From contig NC_079209.1 in assembly GCF_026745355.1 (NCBI RefSeq), positions 19,382,987 to 19,446,986 of the forward strand: a DNA stretch of 64,000 bases, in the 5' to 3' direction. Both the position numbers and the translations under genes were made by a program. This document shows, piece by piece, positions 11,780 through 22,716 of this stretch. Numbering within the stretch: position 1 is the first letter of the stretch; every line of letters starts with the position of its first letter. The notes below the pieces were generated by a model. The model was not told where the DNA came from. It made no database searches and worked only from the letters and a program-made list of their open reading frames with translations. The DNA comes from Beta vulgaris subsp. vulgaris. Taxonomy: Eukaryota > Streptophyta > Magnoliopsida > Caryophyllales > Amaranthaceae.

Positions 11780-12747
11780 ATGAAGGTTGTCGTGAATGTT
11801 AATATAAAGAAAGCTAATCATGTAATTAGTAAACAAGAAAATTATGCTTTGTGGCATAATAGACTAGGCTATGCACCTCTAAAGAAATTGAAAATGATTG
11901 GTTGTATTGTTGGAGATTTTAATCAATCAAAGTGTGTGTGTTTAACATGTCCTATGGTAAAGTTTACTAAACTTCCATATTCTACATCTGAATCTATGGC
12001 CTGTGAAGTTTTTGAATTGGTGCACCTAGACATATGGGGTCCATACAAGGTGTGCTCTAGGAACAAATACAGGTACTTCATGACCTTAGTTGATGATCAC
12101 CCCAGGGCTACTTGAGTGTACTTACTGAAACTCAAGTCTGAAAGCCAAGAAGTGATCAAACATTTCAGCAACTTTGCTGAAAACCATTTTGGAAAAACAT
12201 TATTAGATCAGATAATGCACTAGAATTTGATGATGGGCCATGTAGAAAATTCTTTGCTGGAAAAGGAATTGTGCACCAAACCAGTTGTGTTGACAGACCC
12301 CAACAAAATAGGAGGGTGGAAAGAAAACATAGAAATGTGCTTGAAATGGCTAGAGCACTCAGACTACAGGCATGCCTACCATTTAGTTTTTGGGGTGATT
12401 GTGTAATGACATCTGTGTATCTGATCAATAGGCTGCCTAGTGCTGTCATTCAATACCTAACACCCTATGAAAAACTCTTAAAAAGAAAACCTACATACCA
12501 TCACATAAAAAAGTTTGGATGTCTAGCTTTTGCTAGCAATCCAATCAGAGACAAAGACAAATTCATGTCTAGAGGTGTCCCATGCCTGTTCCTTGGCTAC
12601 CCCCATGATAAAAAGGGATACAAGATGTTAAACCTAACAACTAATCGAACTTTTGTGTCTAGAGATGTAAAGTTTGTAGAACATGGGTTCCCTTACAATA
12701 AACACAATACTAGACAATACCTCAAGCACTACATACACCTATGCTGA
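11780..12747 (+). pseudogene. Copia B integrase region
   Basis: The zinc-binding pre-integrase part has WHNRLGYAPLKKL and CLTCPMVKFTKLP (11850-11985). The integrase core follows with VHLDIWGPYKV near 12020 and LVDDH near 12090. A Trp codon appears changed to TGA at 12113-12115. A small deletion near 12195-12205 shifts the frame just before the second catalytic Asp (RSDNALEF, about 12208). The third catalytic acid lies in RRVERKHRNVLEMAR near 12310-12350. The C-terminal part has TPYEKLLKRKP, FGCLAF and FLGYPHDKKGYK. It once joined element DNA to the chromosome. Confidence 0.92.
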
Positions 12748-13240
12748 TACACTAACTGTGATCTCTCAACACACAGATCTTGAAAATGCACCTGAAACAC
12801 CACAAAATGAGGATATATACCCTGAGTCACCACCTGCAACTGAACAAATGCCCCTCATGAAAATGATACCTCTGATGGTGCTATTACACCACCTGCTCCA
12901 CGTCCAAGAAAATCAAGTAGAGTGTCTAAATCACCTTTCTTGATGTCTGATTATGTGATCTAGGCAGGAAAACCCTCTACTCTTCATAATGTGGGAGAGT
13001 CTGATGTATCCCATGCCTTCACAGCCTTTGTAAATCAAGTAATATTTGTTACAGATCCCATAAAATTCAAAACTGCTGTTTAAGAAGACAAGTGGGTGAA
13101 AGCTATGAATGAAGAGCTTAAGGCTTTAGAGAACAATCACACCTGGACCCTTACGCACTTGCCCCCGGGTAAGAAAGCCATAGGGTGTAAATGCTTTATA
13201 AAATAAAGTTCAACCCAGATGGTTCAATAGATAGAGAAAA
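12748..13240 (+). pseudogene. Copia B integrase tail and start of reverse transcriptase
   Basis: After frame breaks the Ser/Pro-rich linker continues, then RRSSR-like KSSRVSKSP near 12905-12935. The RT start shows KWVKAMNEELKALENNHTW near 13090-13145 and LPPGKKAIG near 13160. TAG and TAA codons are present. Solo LTR C cuts the frame at 13241 just before the EKARLVVLG segment, which resumes at 16457. Confidence 0.88.
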
Positions 13241-13635
13241 TGTAACACCCCAGAAATTCAAAGCATAAGAGAAAGAAATAATAATAATAGAAGTATAGGA
13301 CGATGGCGGAAACATCGTCTTCTGGGAAGGTCACTACTACAAGAAATGTGTTTAAATATCTAAGTGAAAAAAAACAAACATAAATAAATAGTATAAATAA
13401 ATTAAATTGATAACCAAAAGAGAAAACTAACTCTTAAATTAATAAAAGAGTCTAGGCCTAAAACATCTAACATTTTAATGCTCACATCTCAACCCGAGCC
13501 CAAAACCAAATAAGATCGTCATCAACATATATCCTGCAAAAATAAACAACAAACATCCACAATCAGTGGGGAGTAACTAACAGCTCTCCCAGCTCAATTA
13601 GGATCCATGTAGAAGTTATCAAGCGTTAATAAATA

Positions 13636-13895
13636 CTTCCTCCGTCCCTTAATAGAGTGCCCATTTCTTTTTTGGACACTATTCAAAGGTAAAGAAAGAA
13701 CTCAAAAAAAAATTCCAATATATAAGAAAAAACATAGTCATGTGGGGTCTTGTTTGATTCGTCTTATTACGTACATTAAGAAAATCTAACTTTTATAATT
13801 TTTACTAATATGAAATTAAAGATATTAACGATACAAAACGTGCATTGGCAAACGTGCATTGGAGAAATGGGCACTCTATTTAGGGACGGAGGGAG
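13636..13895. mobile_element. Stowaway-like MITE (Tc1/mariner)
   Basis: It is 260 bp with long terminal inverted repeats: the left starts CTTCCTCCGTCCCTT and continues TAGAGTGCCCAT, and the right is its reverse complement, ending GGGACGGAGGGAG. TA flanks both sides (13634-13635 and 13896-13897). No coding sequence is present. Confidence 0.92.
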
Positions 13896-16205
13896 TAAGT
13901 CCCAACCAACATAAAAGATCAAACTGAACCAAATAACAGCAAAACAACAACTAACAGTTTAACATGGTTAAATAAAGTAAATCATGAATAGTAAACTTAA
14001 TATAGACATACAAGATAAAAAACATAAGCCTCCAAAATAATATAAATAGATTTTGAGAAAGAGCAGAACGTCAGTGGATCGCAACCCACTTCCTAAGGTT
14101 TGTCAGATCGAAATCTCCAGACAGCCTATGGGCTTCCGTTCCGTATTGTATGTGTCTAAGAATGGCCAAACTCCCGATGCAGGATAGTACCCAGCTCAGT
14201 ACTTCCCAACCTCTCGGACGACAACAATTAACCCAGGTAATACCCCTAAATCGCAACCTAGGTGGTTGGCATGTTCTTCACCGGGGACTACATCTATCCC
14301 ACCGGATATCTTAATCTCAATAAAATATTTCCACAATTAAATACAGTAATTTATTCATCAAATATAAATAATAAGGATACCCTTCAGGCCTTACACCTAA
14401 AATCAGCAGAAACTAGGATCGCAACCCAAGAGTCTCAATTCAACAATATTTATTCTTCTCAAAGTAATAGTAATATAATACTAATAAAAATCATTTCACC
14501 CAACTAAAAAGAATAAATCTTTCTTACAACATCAATATACACCAAATACACAATATAATCAGATACTCCAATACTACACTCTCGTTGTCTGAATTTGGGT
14601 ACAAGGTTAATTACAACGTTAGCTATAATACCCCCGGTACATAACTCTTGGCGAAACGATGCTAAAGACAATATTATTCTCCCTCGAGTATTGTAACGTC
14701 GACAACTTAGATATTGATTTATGAAACTACAATATTATTATACTCTCAATATAATTACAACAACAATACCATCATAAAATAAATAAGACACTCACAATAT
14801 TATATTATAACTATATGTAAATATATCATTCAACTCATGTACACATATAACAATAGTCATACATAAATGTACTAATTAACAAAGATAGATGTAATTCCCC
14901 ACAACAACCCATTTGACTTGTCAAGCACTATCCCTTTTACTGCTACAGACAAAGGTGTAAAATATATATTAATTAACAAAAGATAAGTAATTATCACAAC
15001 TAACCATCTACCTATTTCAAGAACTTACAGATCAAGAATATTATACATCACGGAGGATGTACCAAAAACTTTAAGATTATGTAAGACATAACAATCTTGT
15101 TAACAACTATAGAAAGAAAAGTCACGAACAAAACTCTTTCTTCAAACACGACTTAAACTAGCATACATCAGACATTCATGCTCTTAGTTACCAACATCAT
15201 GATCGTGTTAAAGCTAACTCATAACTGTATAATGATATGATTTACAAAATTTATTAGCCAAAGCATAAGTTAAACTGAAGACAATAAAACAAGAATTCTA
15301 ACCAGCAAACTCGAGCAAGAATAACAACACAACAGAATCATTGTCTTCCACAATATTTAACACTCATAATCATTCATGTATAACAAGTATAACATCAAAA
15401 ATATGAAGCTTTACCCACCCAAAAATTATAGGATATAATTTACAGCAACTTAGATATTAAGACTAAATAATTTCTAAACGGACTCTAGTCGTACTAGGTT
15501 CGCCATTAGTTACCTTTGAAGACCTCCAATTGCTTGCATTTTCATTATGTACTGCTCTGCTCCGATCTTGATTCCTGACAATTTGTAGCTCTGATTCCAA
15601 ATCTCTCCGCTCATAATGAAGGCCCATATGTCCTAAACATGCTGTCCAAATTTCAGGGCGATCAAACGGTTCGATCTTCCGCGATGATCAAATTCGTGAA
15701 GGTACGACAGGGAAACAAAACCGGGTGACCCGTCTGATTGAAACAGAAACTGCAGTCTCGTCTTTCCCTCTATTCAAAAACAAATTACACCACGAGCAAG
15801 ATCTTTCCGAGTAGATAGATTTTGACTACTCACACGTCCAATTCCGATGAGAAATGAAGGAGATACGATGCAAACGAAATGGGTGTGCATAAATGGACGA
15901 AAAATGCAAAAGAGAGAAGAAGAGTTGTGAAGCACCTTTTTTTTTTCCTGATCGGTTCAGCAGCCAAGGGAAATAAAAAAGGGGTTACAAGTTGAAATTG
16001 ATGGGGTAATTATGGGGTAACAAAATGGGTGTTACAAAGAGATTTTAAAGGTCGAAATAAATATGAAAATAACTCTCATACAAGACATAATTTCAGACAG
16101 CTTTTAGGAACATAAAGCTTCATGTTAAAGGTCGTGCAACGGTCCAAAACGCGCTAAAACCGAATAAATAAAAATACTAGATCAAACCCGCATTTTTAAA
16201 TAGTA

Positions 16206-16206
<1 letters not shown>

Positions 16207-16284
<78 letters not shown>
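16207..16284. repeat. AT dinucleotide microsatellite
   Basis: An unbroken TA run of about 76 bases lies inside solo LTR C. Its length is likely variable between individuals. Confidence 0.97.
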
Positions 16285-16289
<5 letters not shown>

Positions 16290-16456
16290 TCTAATCCAAT
16301 AAATTTGACAAATACAACATTTTAAAAAATTGGAAAACAAATAACATAAGATATAATATTTTTAGAAGTAAAATATTATAAATTGGACGGAAAATAATAA
16401 TTAAGAGAAAATAAGTCGAAGAAATTATGAGCGAAAATTCGTGGTGTTACAGAAAA

Positions 16457-17830
16457 GGCCAGGTTGGTTGTGCTTGGCCATAGACAAAAAAGGGGTAGAC
16501 TATGAGCAAACTTTTGCTCCTGTGGCCAAACTCACTACTATGAGATCCCTTCTAGCTGTAGCTGCACTGAAAGAGTGACAAGTCTGCCAAATGGATGTAA
16601 AGAATGCCTTTTTACATGGCACTCTTGAAGAAGATGTGTATATGCATCAACCTCCTGGGTACACAAGTCAAGGAGTCTCTATTACAAAGGGACAGGGGGG
16701 GTATCCTGCTCAACAACAAGTATGCAAGCTTCAAAAGTCCTTGTATGGACTAAAGCAGGCACCAAGGCAATGGTTTGCTAGGTTATCCACTGCCTTGAAA
16801 GAATATGGCTTTCTCCAATCCAAGGCTGACTATTCCTTGTTCATAAAACTGAACCAAGAGAGCTTTGTGTGTGTCTTAGCTTATGTATATGAGCTTTGTG
16901 TGTGTCTTAGCAGGTGATAATGCAGTGGATATCAAACATGTGACAAACTTCTTGTCCACTCAATTTCACATGAAAGACTTAGGGAACATCATATACTTCT
17001 TGGGTATAGAAGTAGATAGAAGTGATGCATGGCTCTTTATTTCATAGAAAAAGTATGACATGGACCTACTTAAAGAATTTCACATGTTGAGTGTCAAAGG
17101 GCTCAAACTTCCTATCGACCCTCATGTGAAACTTCTAGCTGATTCAGGCGAATCCTTATCTGATCCCACTCCCTATCAGCATCTCATTGGCAAGCTCATC
17201 TATCTAATAATCACCAGGCATGACATTGCTTTTGCAGTCCACACCCTGAGCAGTTTATGCATAAACCATCTACAATCCATATGCAAGCTGCAAAACGAGT
17301 CCTAAGGTACTTAAAGAGCTGCCCAGGATAGGGAGTACTGTTAGCCTCTTCATATGCAGCCATTCTCACTACATATTCAGACAACGATTGGGCAGGATGC
17401 CCTCTCTCAAGAAAATCCACCACTGGCTTTCTATTTGGCAAATCCCCTATATCATGGAAGACCAAGAATCAAAATGTAGTGGCCAGGTCCACTTCTGAGG
17501 CTGAATACAGAGCTATGGCTCTAACTACATGTGAAGTTGTATGGCTCACTCAGTTGCTCAAGGAACTTGGAATTAAGTTCACCAATCCCATCACTCTCAA
17601 GTGTGATAACCAAGCAGCTCTCTCTATTGATGTCAAGCCTGTGCACTATGAGAAAACCAAACATGTGGAGCTGGACTGTCATTTTGTGCGTGACAAAGTC
17701 AATCAACAGGTCATCAAACCTGAGTATGTATTCACACATGGCAGACATCCTCACCAAGAGTCTACCTGTTGTTAAACATCAACATCTTCTCTCTAAGATG
17801 GGAGCACAGTCTCATTCTTCACTCTCATCT
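16457..17830 (+). pseudogene. Copia B reverse transcriptase and RNase H
   Basis: The RT resumes with ARLVVLGH, FAPVAKLTTMRSLLA, then [18 protein letters not shown] near 16591 and [11 protein letters not shown] near 16743. The catalytic YVDD motif expected after VCVLAYV near 16880 is absent: a 21-base tandem duplication spanning 16858-16912 puts YELCVCLS in its place. Downstream MKDLG, YFLGIEV and TPYQHLIGKLIYL are readable. RNase H follows with [12 protein letters not shown] (17485), LKCDNQAA (17600) and a C-terminal ADILTK near 17745, in another frame from the preceding part. Confidence 0.93.
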
Positions 17831-17840
17831 TGAAGGGGAG
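17831..17840 (+). other. Polypurine tract of copia B
   Basis: TGAAGGGGAG lies directly before the 3' LTR, where plus-strand DNA synthesis primes. Confidence 0.9.
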
Positions 17841-18143
17841 TGTTGGAAATATGATGTCAATATAATAACTACATTAATGATGTAATAGGCTGTTGTCATA
17901 GTAGGCTGCTGCTATTGTAGTGCTACTGCTATTGTACAGGACTATGACCCCTTTTTTGTCCTATTCAGTCAAGGTAGTACTAGGTATTTCCTAGTTTATC
18001 TTGTAGTAGACGTGGTTGTAGTAGGGACTACTATATATAATTAGCCTAGGGTATAATAGAGAGGCAACTTTGGGATTGCCACATTCACCGAGAATTCAAT
18101 AGAGAGCTTCTACTCTTTCCTGCTCATTTCTTTTTACTCTTCA
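17841..18143 (+). repeat. 3' LTR of copia B
   Basis: It is 303 bp, TGTTGG to CTTCA, with TTTTC following. It contains an apparent TATA box (CTATATATAA, 18031-18040). An internal duplication of CTGCTATTGTAGTG-type sequence near 17900-17935 accounts for the length difference from the 5' LTR. Confidence 0.93.
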
Positions 18144-19257
18144 TTTTCACTAACATCAAGAGAGTTTGGGATAATCTTGATGAAGTTGATCCACTTTCAC
18201 GTTTTGATTGTGGTAATTATCGATGTACAATTATGCATAATTTTCTTAAATCACAACAAGATAGACGTCTAATTGAATTTCCATGAAGTTAATTGATGGA
18301 TAGGAAATTATGTGAGGAAGTTTGTTGTTGATGCAGCCTCTGCCAGCAGTTTCACATGCTTATAGGATGCCTATCAGGAGGAGAAACACAATAAATCTAT
18401 TAAATTTTTTCTAAAATTGTTGAAGAGTCTAATGTATGGCTTTTATGGTGAATAGAAGGATATTTCATTAACAATCCGATGACATAACACCTAAATCAAA
18501 TCTATATTCATCTAACTAGCATCATTAATCCATTCTGGTAGTGAAACGAGATTTGAGCAGAAGAATGTCAATTATTATTGTGACCACTACAAGGTTCCTG
18601 GTTGCAGTATGCAAATATGCTTCAAACTTGTTTATGTTCCTCCTACTGATTTGATAAAGGTAAACGTGTGGTTGTTGTTATCCATAGTGATGAAGCTTCC
18701 AATTCTAATCATCACAATCAACCATATGTTACTCTTTTTACTGAAAAACATCACAAATAGCTCATGAACTTGCTGTAAAAACAATCCTCTAACACCTCAA
18801 CAGAAGTATATACAACTTCTTCATCTAAGAAGGCTTGTGTAGCAGGTAAAATTTGCTGCTCCAGCACTACAGTTAGTTCAGCATTCCTGTATATTAGACA
18901 ACGGTGCTACATATCATATATTCTATGAACTATCTTTCTTTGGCTGATTATGAGTCTACTGATACATCTGAAAAAAGCATCACTAAATCTGATGGCTCTA
19001 AGGTTGCTGAGACATATATAGGCTCTATCTGTCTCACTGATACATTTACATTACATGTTATTCTATATGTTCCAGGATTCAAATATAATTTGGTATCCGT
19101 TCCTATAATATGCAATGACTTACAATGTTCAGTGATATTTGATGGTGATGATTGCTTATTGCAGAGTTCTTCAATGAAGACTCAACTTCTTGGTAGTCTT
19201 AACCACAGTCTTTATTATGTCCTTTTTTCGACCTGGATATCCAGCTACTCAAGTTCA
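18144..19257 (+). pseudogene. Copia A gag second part and protease
   Basis: The first bases continue copia A gag after copia B: RVWDNLDEVDPLSRFDCG near 18160-18210 and LKSQQDRR near 18240. A degenerate knuckle with H-Y-K-V-P-G-C follows near 18580. From about 18880 the protease is seen as LDNGAT-like bases (D-N-G) near 18895 and then YVPGFKYNLVSV near 19060-19100. GSLNHSLYYVLF near 19190 is the usual start of the pre-integrase zone. Many stops occur. Copia D cuts it at 19257. Confidence 0.82.
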
Positions 19258-19535
19258 TGACTCAATTATTCAGAATATATTTGTTCGCATTGCACAGGAA
19301 TCACAGAATGAGAGAAGGAGAGAAATAGGCAGATAATTATATTAATTGCATCATCCTGAGTGAGCACCACATTACAACTTAAATACTACTAGGTCACTAC
19401 ATTATTTTCTTAGTAAATGATAACAGTAATAAGAGAAAGAAAAGGACGATAAAAATAGAGTAGTGACAGTACAATCAAGGAAACTTCCTAGAAGGATAGC
19501 CAAGTAGATTGATAAGGCTATATTGCCCTTAATAC
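19258..19535 (-). repeat. 3' LTR of copia D
   Basis: It matches the right copy, including GCATCATCCTGA, TACTACTAGGTCA and CTATATTGCCCTTAATA. It is shorter than the right copy by about 29 bases, partly in the GAGAGAGGATGCA stretch. Confidence 0.9.
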
Positions 19536-19556
19536 TCCCCCTCAAGCTGGTGGGTG
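19536..19556 (-). other. Polypurine tract of copia D
   Basis: The plus strand TCCCCCTCAAGCTGG reads as CCAGCTTGAGGGGGA on the minus strand, adjacent to the 3' LTR. Confidence 0.85.
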
Positions 19557-19559
19557 TAG

Positions 19560-19907
19560 CTAAGGTGAAGCTCCCAACTTGTGTGAGTGAGAAATATGCA
19601 GCTTGACATGAAGAACTTTGGTCATGATGTTTGCAACTTGATCAAATGAGGAAACACGAGATGTAGTGATTGTGCCAGCTTGAATTTTTCCCCTAACATA
19701 GTGACAATCCAAGTCTACATGTTTAGTTCTCTCATATAGGATAGGATTGGCAGCAAAAGACAAGGCAACCTTGTTGTCACACTTAAGAACAATAGGGGGA
19801 AGATTCTTAAGCCCAAGATCCTCCAGTAAGGATGAAAGCCATGTTACTTCACATGTGGTTAGAGCCATTGCTCTATATTCTGCTTCAGCAAATGATCTAG
19901 CCACCAT
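19560..19907 (-). pseudogene. Copia D RNase H
   Basis: Reverse-strand RNase H has [12 protein letters not shown] (19900-19865), LKCDNKVA (about 19790), [14 protein letters not shown] and NIMTK (about 19620). The family motif SEAEYRA has Ser changed to Ala. The 115-residue frame is intact within itself but is separated from the RT by stops. Confidence 0.88.
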
Positions 19908-20064
19908 AGGTTACTTCTTTGTCTTCAAACTCACTGGTGGATGATCTAGAAATGTGCAATAACATGTGGTGGATCTTCTTGTGATTAGACATCTGGTCTA
20001 GTTACTGTCATAGTAAGCTATGAGCTATGTAGCGGATGCCTTGAGAGCTAGTCCCAGCTAGGTA

Positions 20065-21370
20065 TCAAAAGAGCCTCTTGATAGCTTGCATATGAACACT
20101 TGTTGGTTGTTGCATAAATTGGGCTAGGAGTTGGATTGTAAAGGTAATGTCTGGCTTTGTGATGGTAAGATAAATGAGTTTGCCTAGAAGTCTTTGATAT
20201 GGAGTAGGGTTAGGTAGAACATCATCATTATCATGGGTTAGTTTAAGGTAAATGTCCATGGGAAGTTGTAAAGGTTTGGAATTAAGCATGCCATACTCTT
20301 TGAGAATGTATGAATTGCATTTGTGTTGAGAAACAAAGAAGGCATTTTCAGATGTATCCACTTTTATACCAAGAAAGTACCTGATGAAACCTAAGTCTTT
20401 CATTTTGAAAGTGTGAGAAAGAATGGTTTGGAGATCTTTGAGGTCAGTGAGATGAGTGCCACAAAGTAGAAGGTCATCTACATATATTAAGATGATAATG
20501 ACACTACTAGAAAGATGTGTTTGGTGAAAGGATTGTAGTATGACTTGGATTGTGAGAATCCAAGTTGAAGCAAGGTAGTAGACAACTTGGAAAAGCATTG
20601 TCTAGGTGCTTGTTTTAGGCCATGTTAAGCATTATTTAGTTTGCACACAATATTAGGGTGAGCTTGGGGAACACAAGAAGGGTCACTGGTTCCGGTGATT
20701 CTACTGCCAGGTGTGGTATAGCCAGTGGGAGGTTTCATGTAGACAGTTTCATGGAGGTCACCATGTAGAAATGCATTGGTGATATCCATTTGGAAAAGCA
20801 TGTTAGTGTGCCATAGCTGCAACAGCTAAGAGAGTCCTTACAGTCAACATCTTTGCAACAGGTGCAAAAGCTTCGGAGTAGTCCACCCCATATTTTTGCT
20901 TGCAACCCAAAATTACAATTCTTGATTTGTGCCTTTCAATGGTGTCATTTGGGTGATATTTGGTTTTAAATATTCATTTGGAGCCAATGGCTGTTTTTCC
21001 AGGTGGTAAAGTGGTAACTTGCCAAGTGTGGTTGAGTCTAAAGGCTTGTAACTCAGTATTCATGGCTTGGACCCAATGTTCATGTTGAACTGCATCCTTG
21101 AAGAAAATGGTATCAAGTTCTTTTGTGATGAGAGAGGCTAGGAAGCAATGAAAGGTTGGTTCAATAAATGTGGAGGCTAGGTTAGAAATGTGAGGTGGAT
21201 TGTAGGGAGTGATGTAGTGAATGTAGTCCTTGTGCCATAATGGAGGAACATGAGTCCTTGTAGATCTTCTCATAGGAAGAGGAGGAGTGGTTGGTATTGT
21301 TGGATGTGTAGACAGGTTGAGAGGAGGAGGGGTGATAGGTTCACCAGTAGGGGATGGAGAAGGAGAGGGT
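20065..21370 (-). pseudogene. Copia D reverse transcriptase
   Basis: On the minus strand, WVQAMNTELQAF and LPPGKTAIGSK occur near 21080-20980, followed by a TAA. FAPVAKM and QMDITNAFLHGDLHETVYM lie near 20800-20740, then a stop before HGLKQAPRQ near 20620. The catalytic YVDD is intact ([11 protein letters not shown], about 20485-20455). KMKDLG, RYFLGIKV and TPYQRLLGKLIYL follow. At least one frameshift separates the two halves. The 21250-21370 part is the linker ahead of the RT; it was separated from the integrase by the CACTA at 21371. Confidence 0.9.
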
Positions 21371-22713
21371 CACTAGTAAAAAAAGGACGATTTGCGTCGT
21401 CCCTTCATTTGCGTCGCACAGAAACGGAAACGACGCACAATTAGGATTTGCGTCGCATGTGGGAAGATGTGCGACGCAAATCACAAAAATATGCGTCGCA
21501 CCTGAGGAGGATGGGACGCACATTTCTAATGTGCGTCGCACCTGTAGAGCATGCGACGCACATTGGTCTCAACTCTCAAATAATTAACGTCCTTTTGTCT
21601 CAAACAGCAGGAGCGCTCTTTATCTTCAGCAAACCCTAAATTTCACTCTCACCCTCTCTCTCACCTTCTCTCTCTTCAGCGCCTCTTTGTCTCCCTCAAA
21701 CCCTAAATTTCTCTCAATTTTCACCTTCAATTCTCTCAAATCCGTTCGCCTTCAATTCTCTCTCAACTCTCTGAACTCTCTCTCTACTCTCATATCAACC
21801 GAAGTAGCAGTAGCCTTCAAATCCGTTCGCCTTCGATTTGAATCTCCGTAGTAGCAGTAGCCTCACACCGCCGCTTCAAACACCAACGAAATCAGTTTTT
21901 TTTTAACTCCGCCGCTTCAAACACCAACAACGAAGAACGAGCACCGATTAAAATTGAAAAAACACCTTTCGTTCGAAGAGCAGCGAATTTCTCAGGTATT
22001 TTTTAGTTCAAATTTATTCTGAATTTCTTTGTTTTGTCATATTTATGTTTATTTTTTATTTTAGATCTGGTTTTTGGCGATTTGAAGAAAGAGATTGAAG
22101 AACGAGATTGAAGAAGGATATCTGGTTTTTGGCGAATTTCGTTCGTTCCATTCGTGTTTTTTTTTTTTAGATCTGTCTGTTAGATTGGTTTTTGGCGAAT
22201 TTAGATCTATTTTTTTTAGGTTTAGTTTTTTAATTTCGTTTTTTTTGTTGTATGTTAGATCTGGGTTTTTTATTTTTGATATTTGTTAGATTTTTTTCGT
22301 TTCTTAATCGATGCAAGACAATTTGTATGTTATATCGTTTAATTTCGTTTCTGTTATCTCGTTTAATCGATGCATTCATGCGTTTTTTGTTAACGTAAAT
22401 TATGCGAATGGATGCATATATTTGTTAGATCTGGACATGGATGCGTTTTTTGTTGTATGTCTCGTTTTTTGTCCTCAAATGCAGTACTAAAGCATTCATG
22501 CTTTGGTACTGCATTTTTTTTAATTTTTTACATGGGGTCATTTGCGTCGCACCGTGTATACGGTGCGACGCAAATTGCTAATATATCTGCGTCGTACCGT
22601 ATACGACGCAGATCATGTCTGGGCTATTTGCGTCGAGGCCTTTGGCGTCGCACCCATGTCCGACGCAAATGGGCGCCTCAGATCCGACGCAAATCGCCAT
22701 TTCTGTACTAGTG
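21371..22713. mobile_element. Non-autonomous CACTA element in copia D
   Basis: It is 1343 bp. The left end is CACTAGTAAAAAAAGG; the right end TACTAGTG reads CACTAGTACAGAAATGG in reverse. GGT flanks both ends (21368-21370 and 22714-22716), the 3-bp target-site duplication expected of CACTA elements. Both subterminal zones carry repeated TTTGCGTCGCACC-like motifs in both orientations. The interior has a pyrimidine-rich leader with AAACCCTAAATTT pieces (21620-21990) followed by CTCAGGTATTTT, a possible splice donor. No transposase frame is present. Confidence 0.95.
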
Positions 22714-22716
22714 GGT

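Larger units (their letters stand above)
13241..16451 (-). mobile_element. Solo LTR C (Ty3/gypsy, Tekay/Del-like)
   Basis: This 3211-bp block begins TGTAACACCCC and ends GGTGTTACA. GAAAA is present at 13236-13240 and 16452-16456, a perfect 5-bp target-site duplication, and there are no internal retroelement domains. That is the signature of a solo LTR left by LTR-LTR recombination. Length and termini fit Tekay/Del chromoviruses, which is inference. The pyrimidine-rich leader-like strip lies on the minus strand (RC of about 15700-15960), suggesting reverse orientation. It holds a Stowaway MITE and an AT run. Confidence 0.88.
9888..18143 (+). mobile_element. Ty1/copia retrotransposon B, full length with internal solo LTR
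   Basis: The LTRs start TGTTGGAAAT and end CTTCA (9888-10160 and 17841-18143). TTTTC lies at 9883-9887 and at 18144-18148, a perfect 5-bp target-site duplication. PBS, gag, protease, integrase, RT, RNase H and PPT all occur in the standard copia order. Removing solo LTR C leaves about 5.0 kb, the usual copia size. Coding frames are broken, so it is not autonomous now. Its gag resembles that of copia D and its gag C-terminus that of copia I. Confidence 0.95.
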
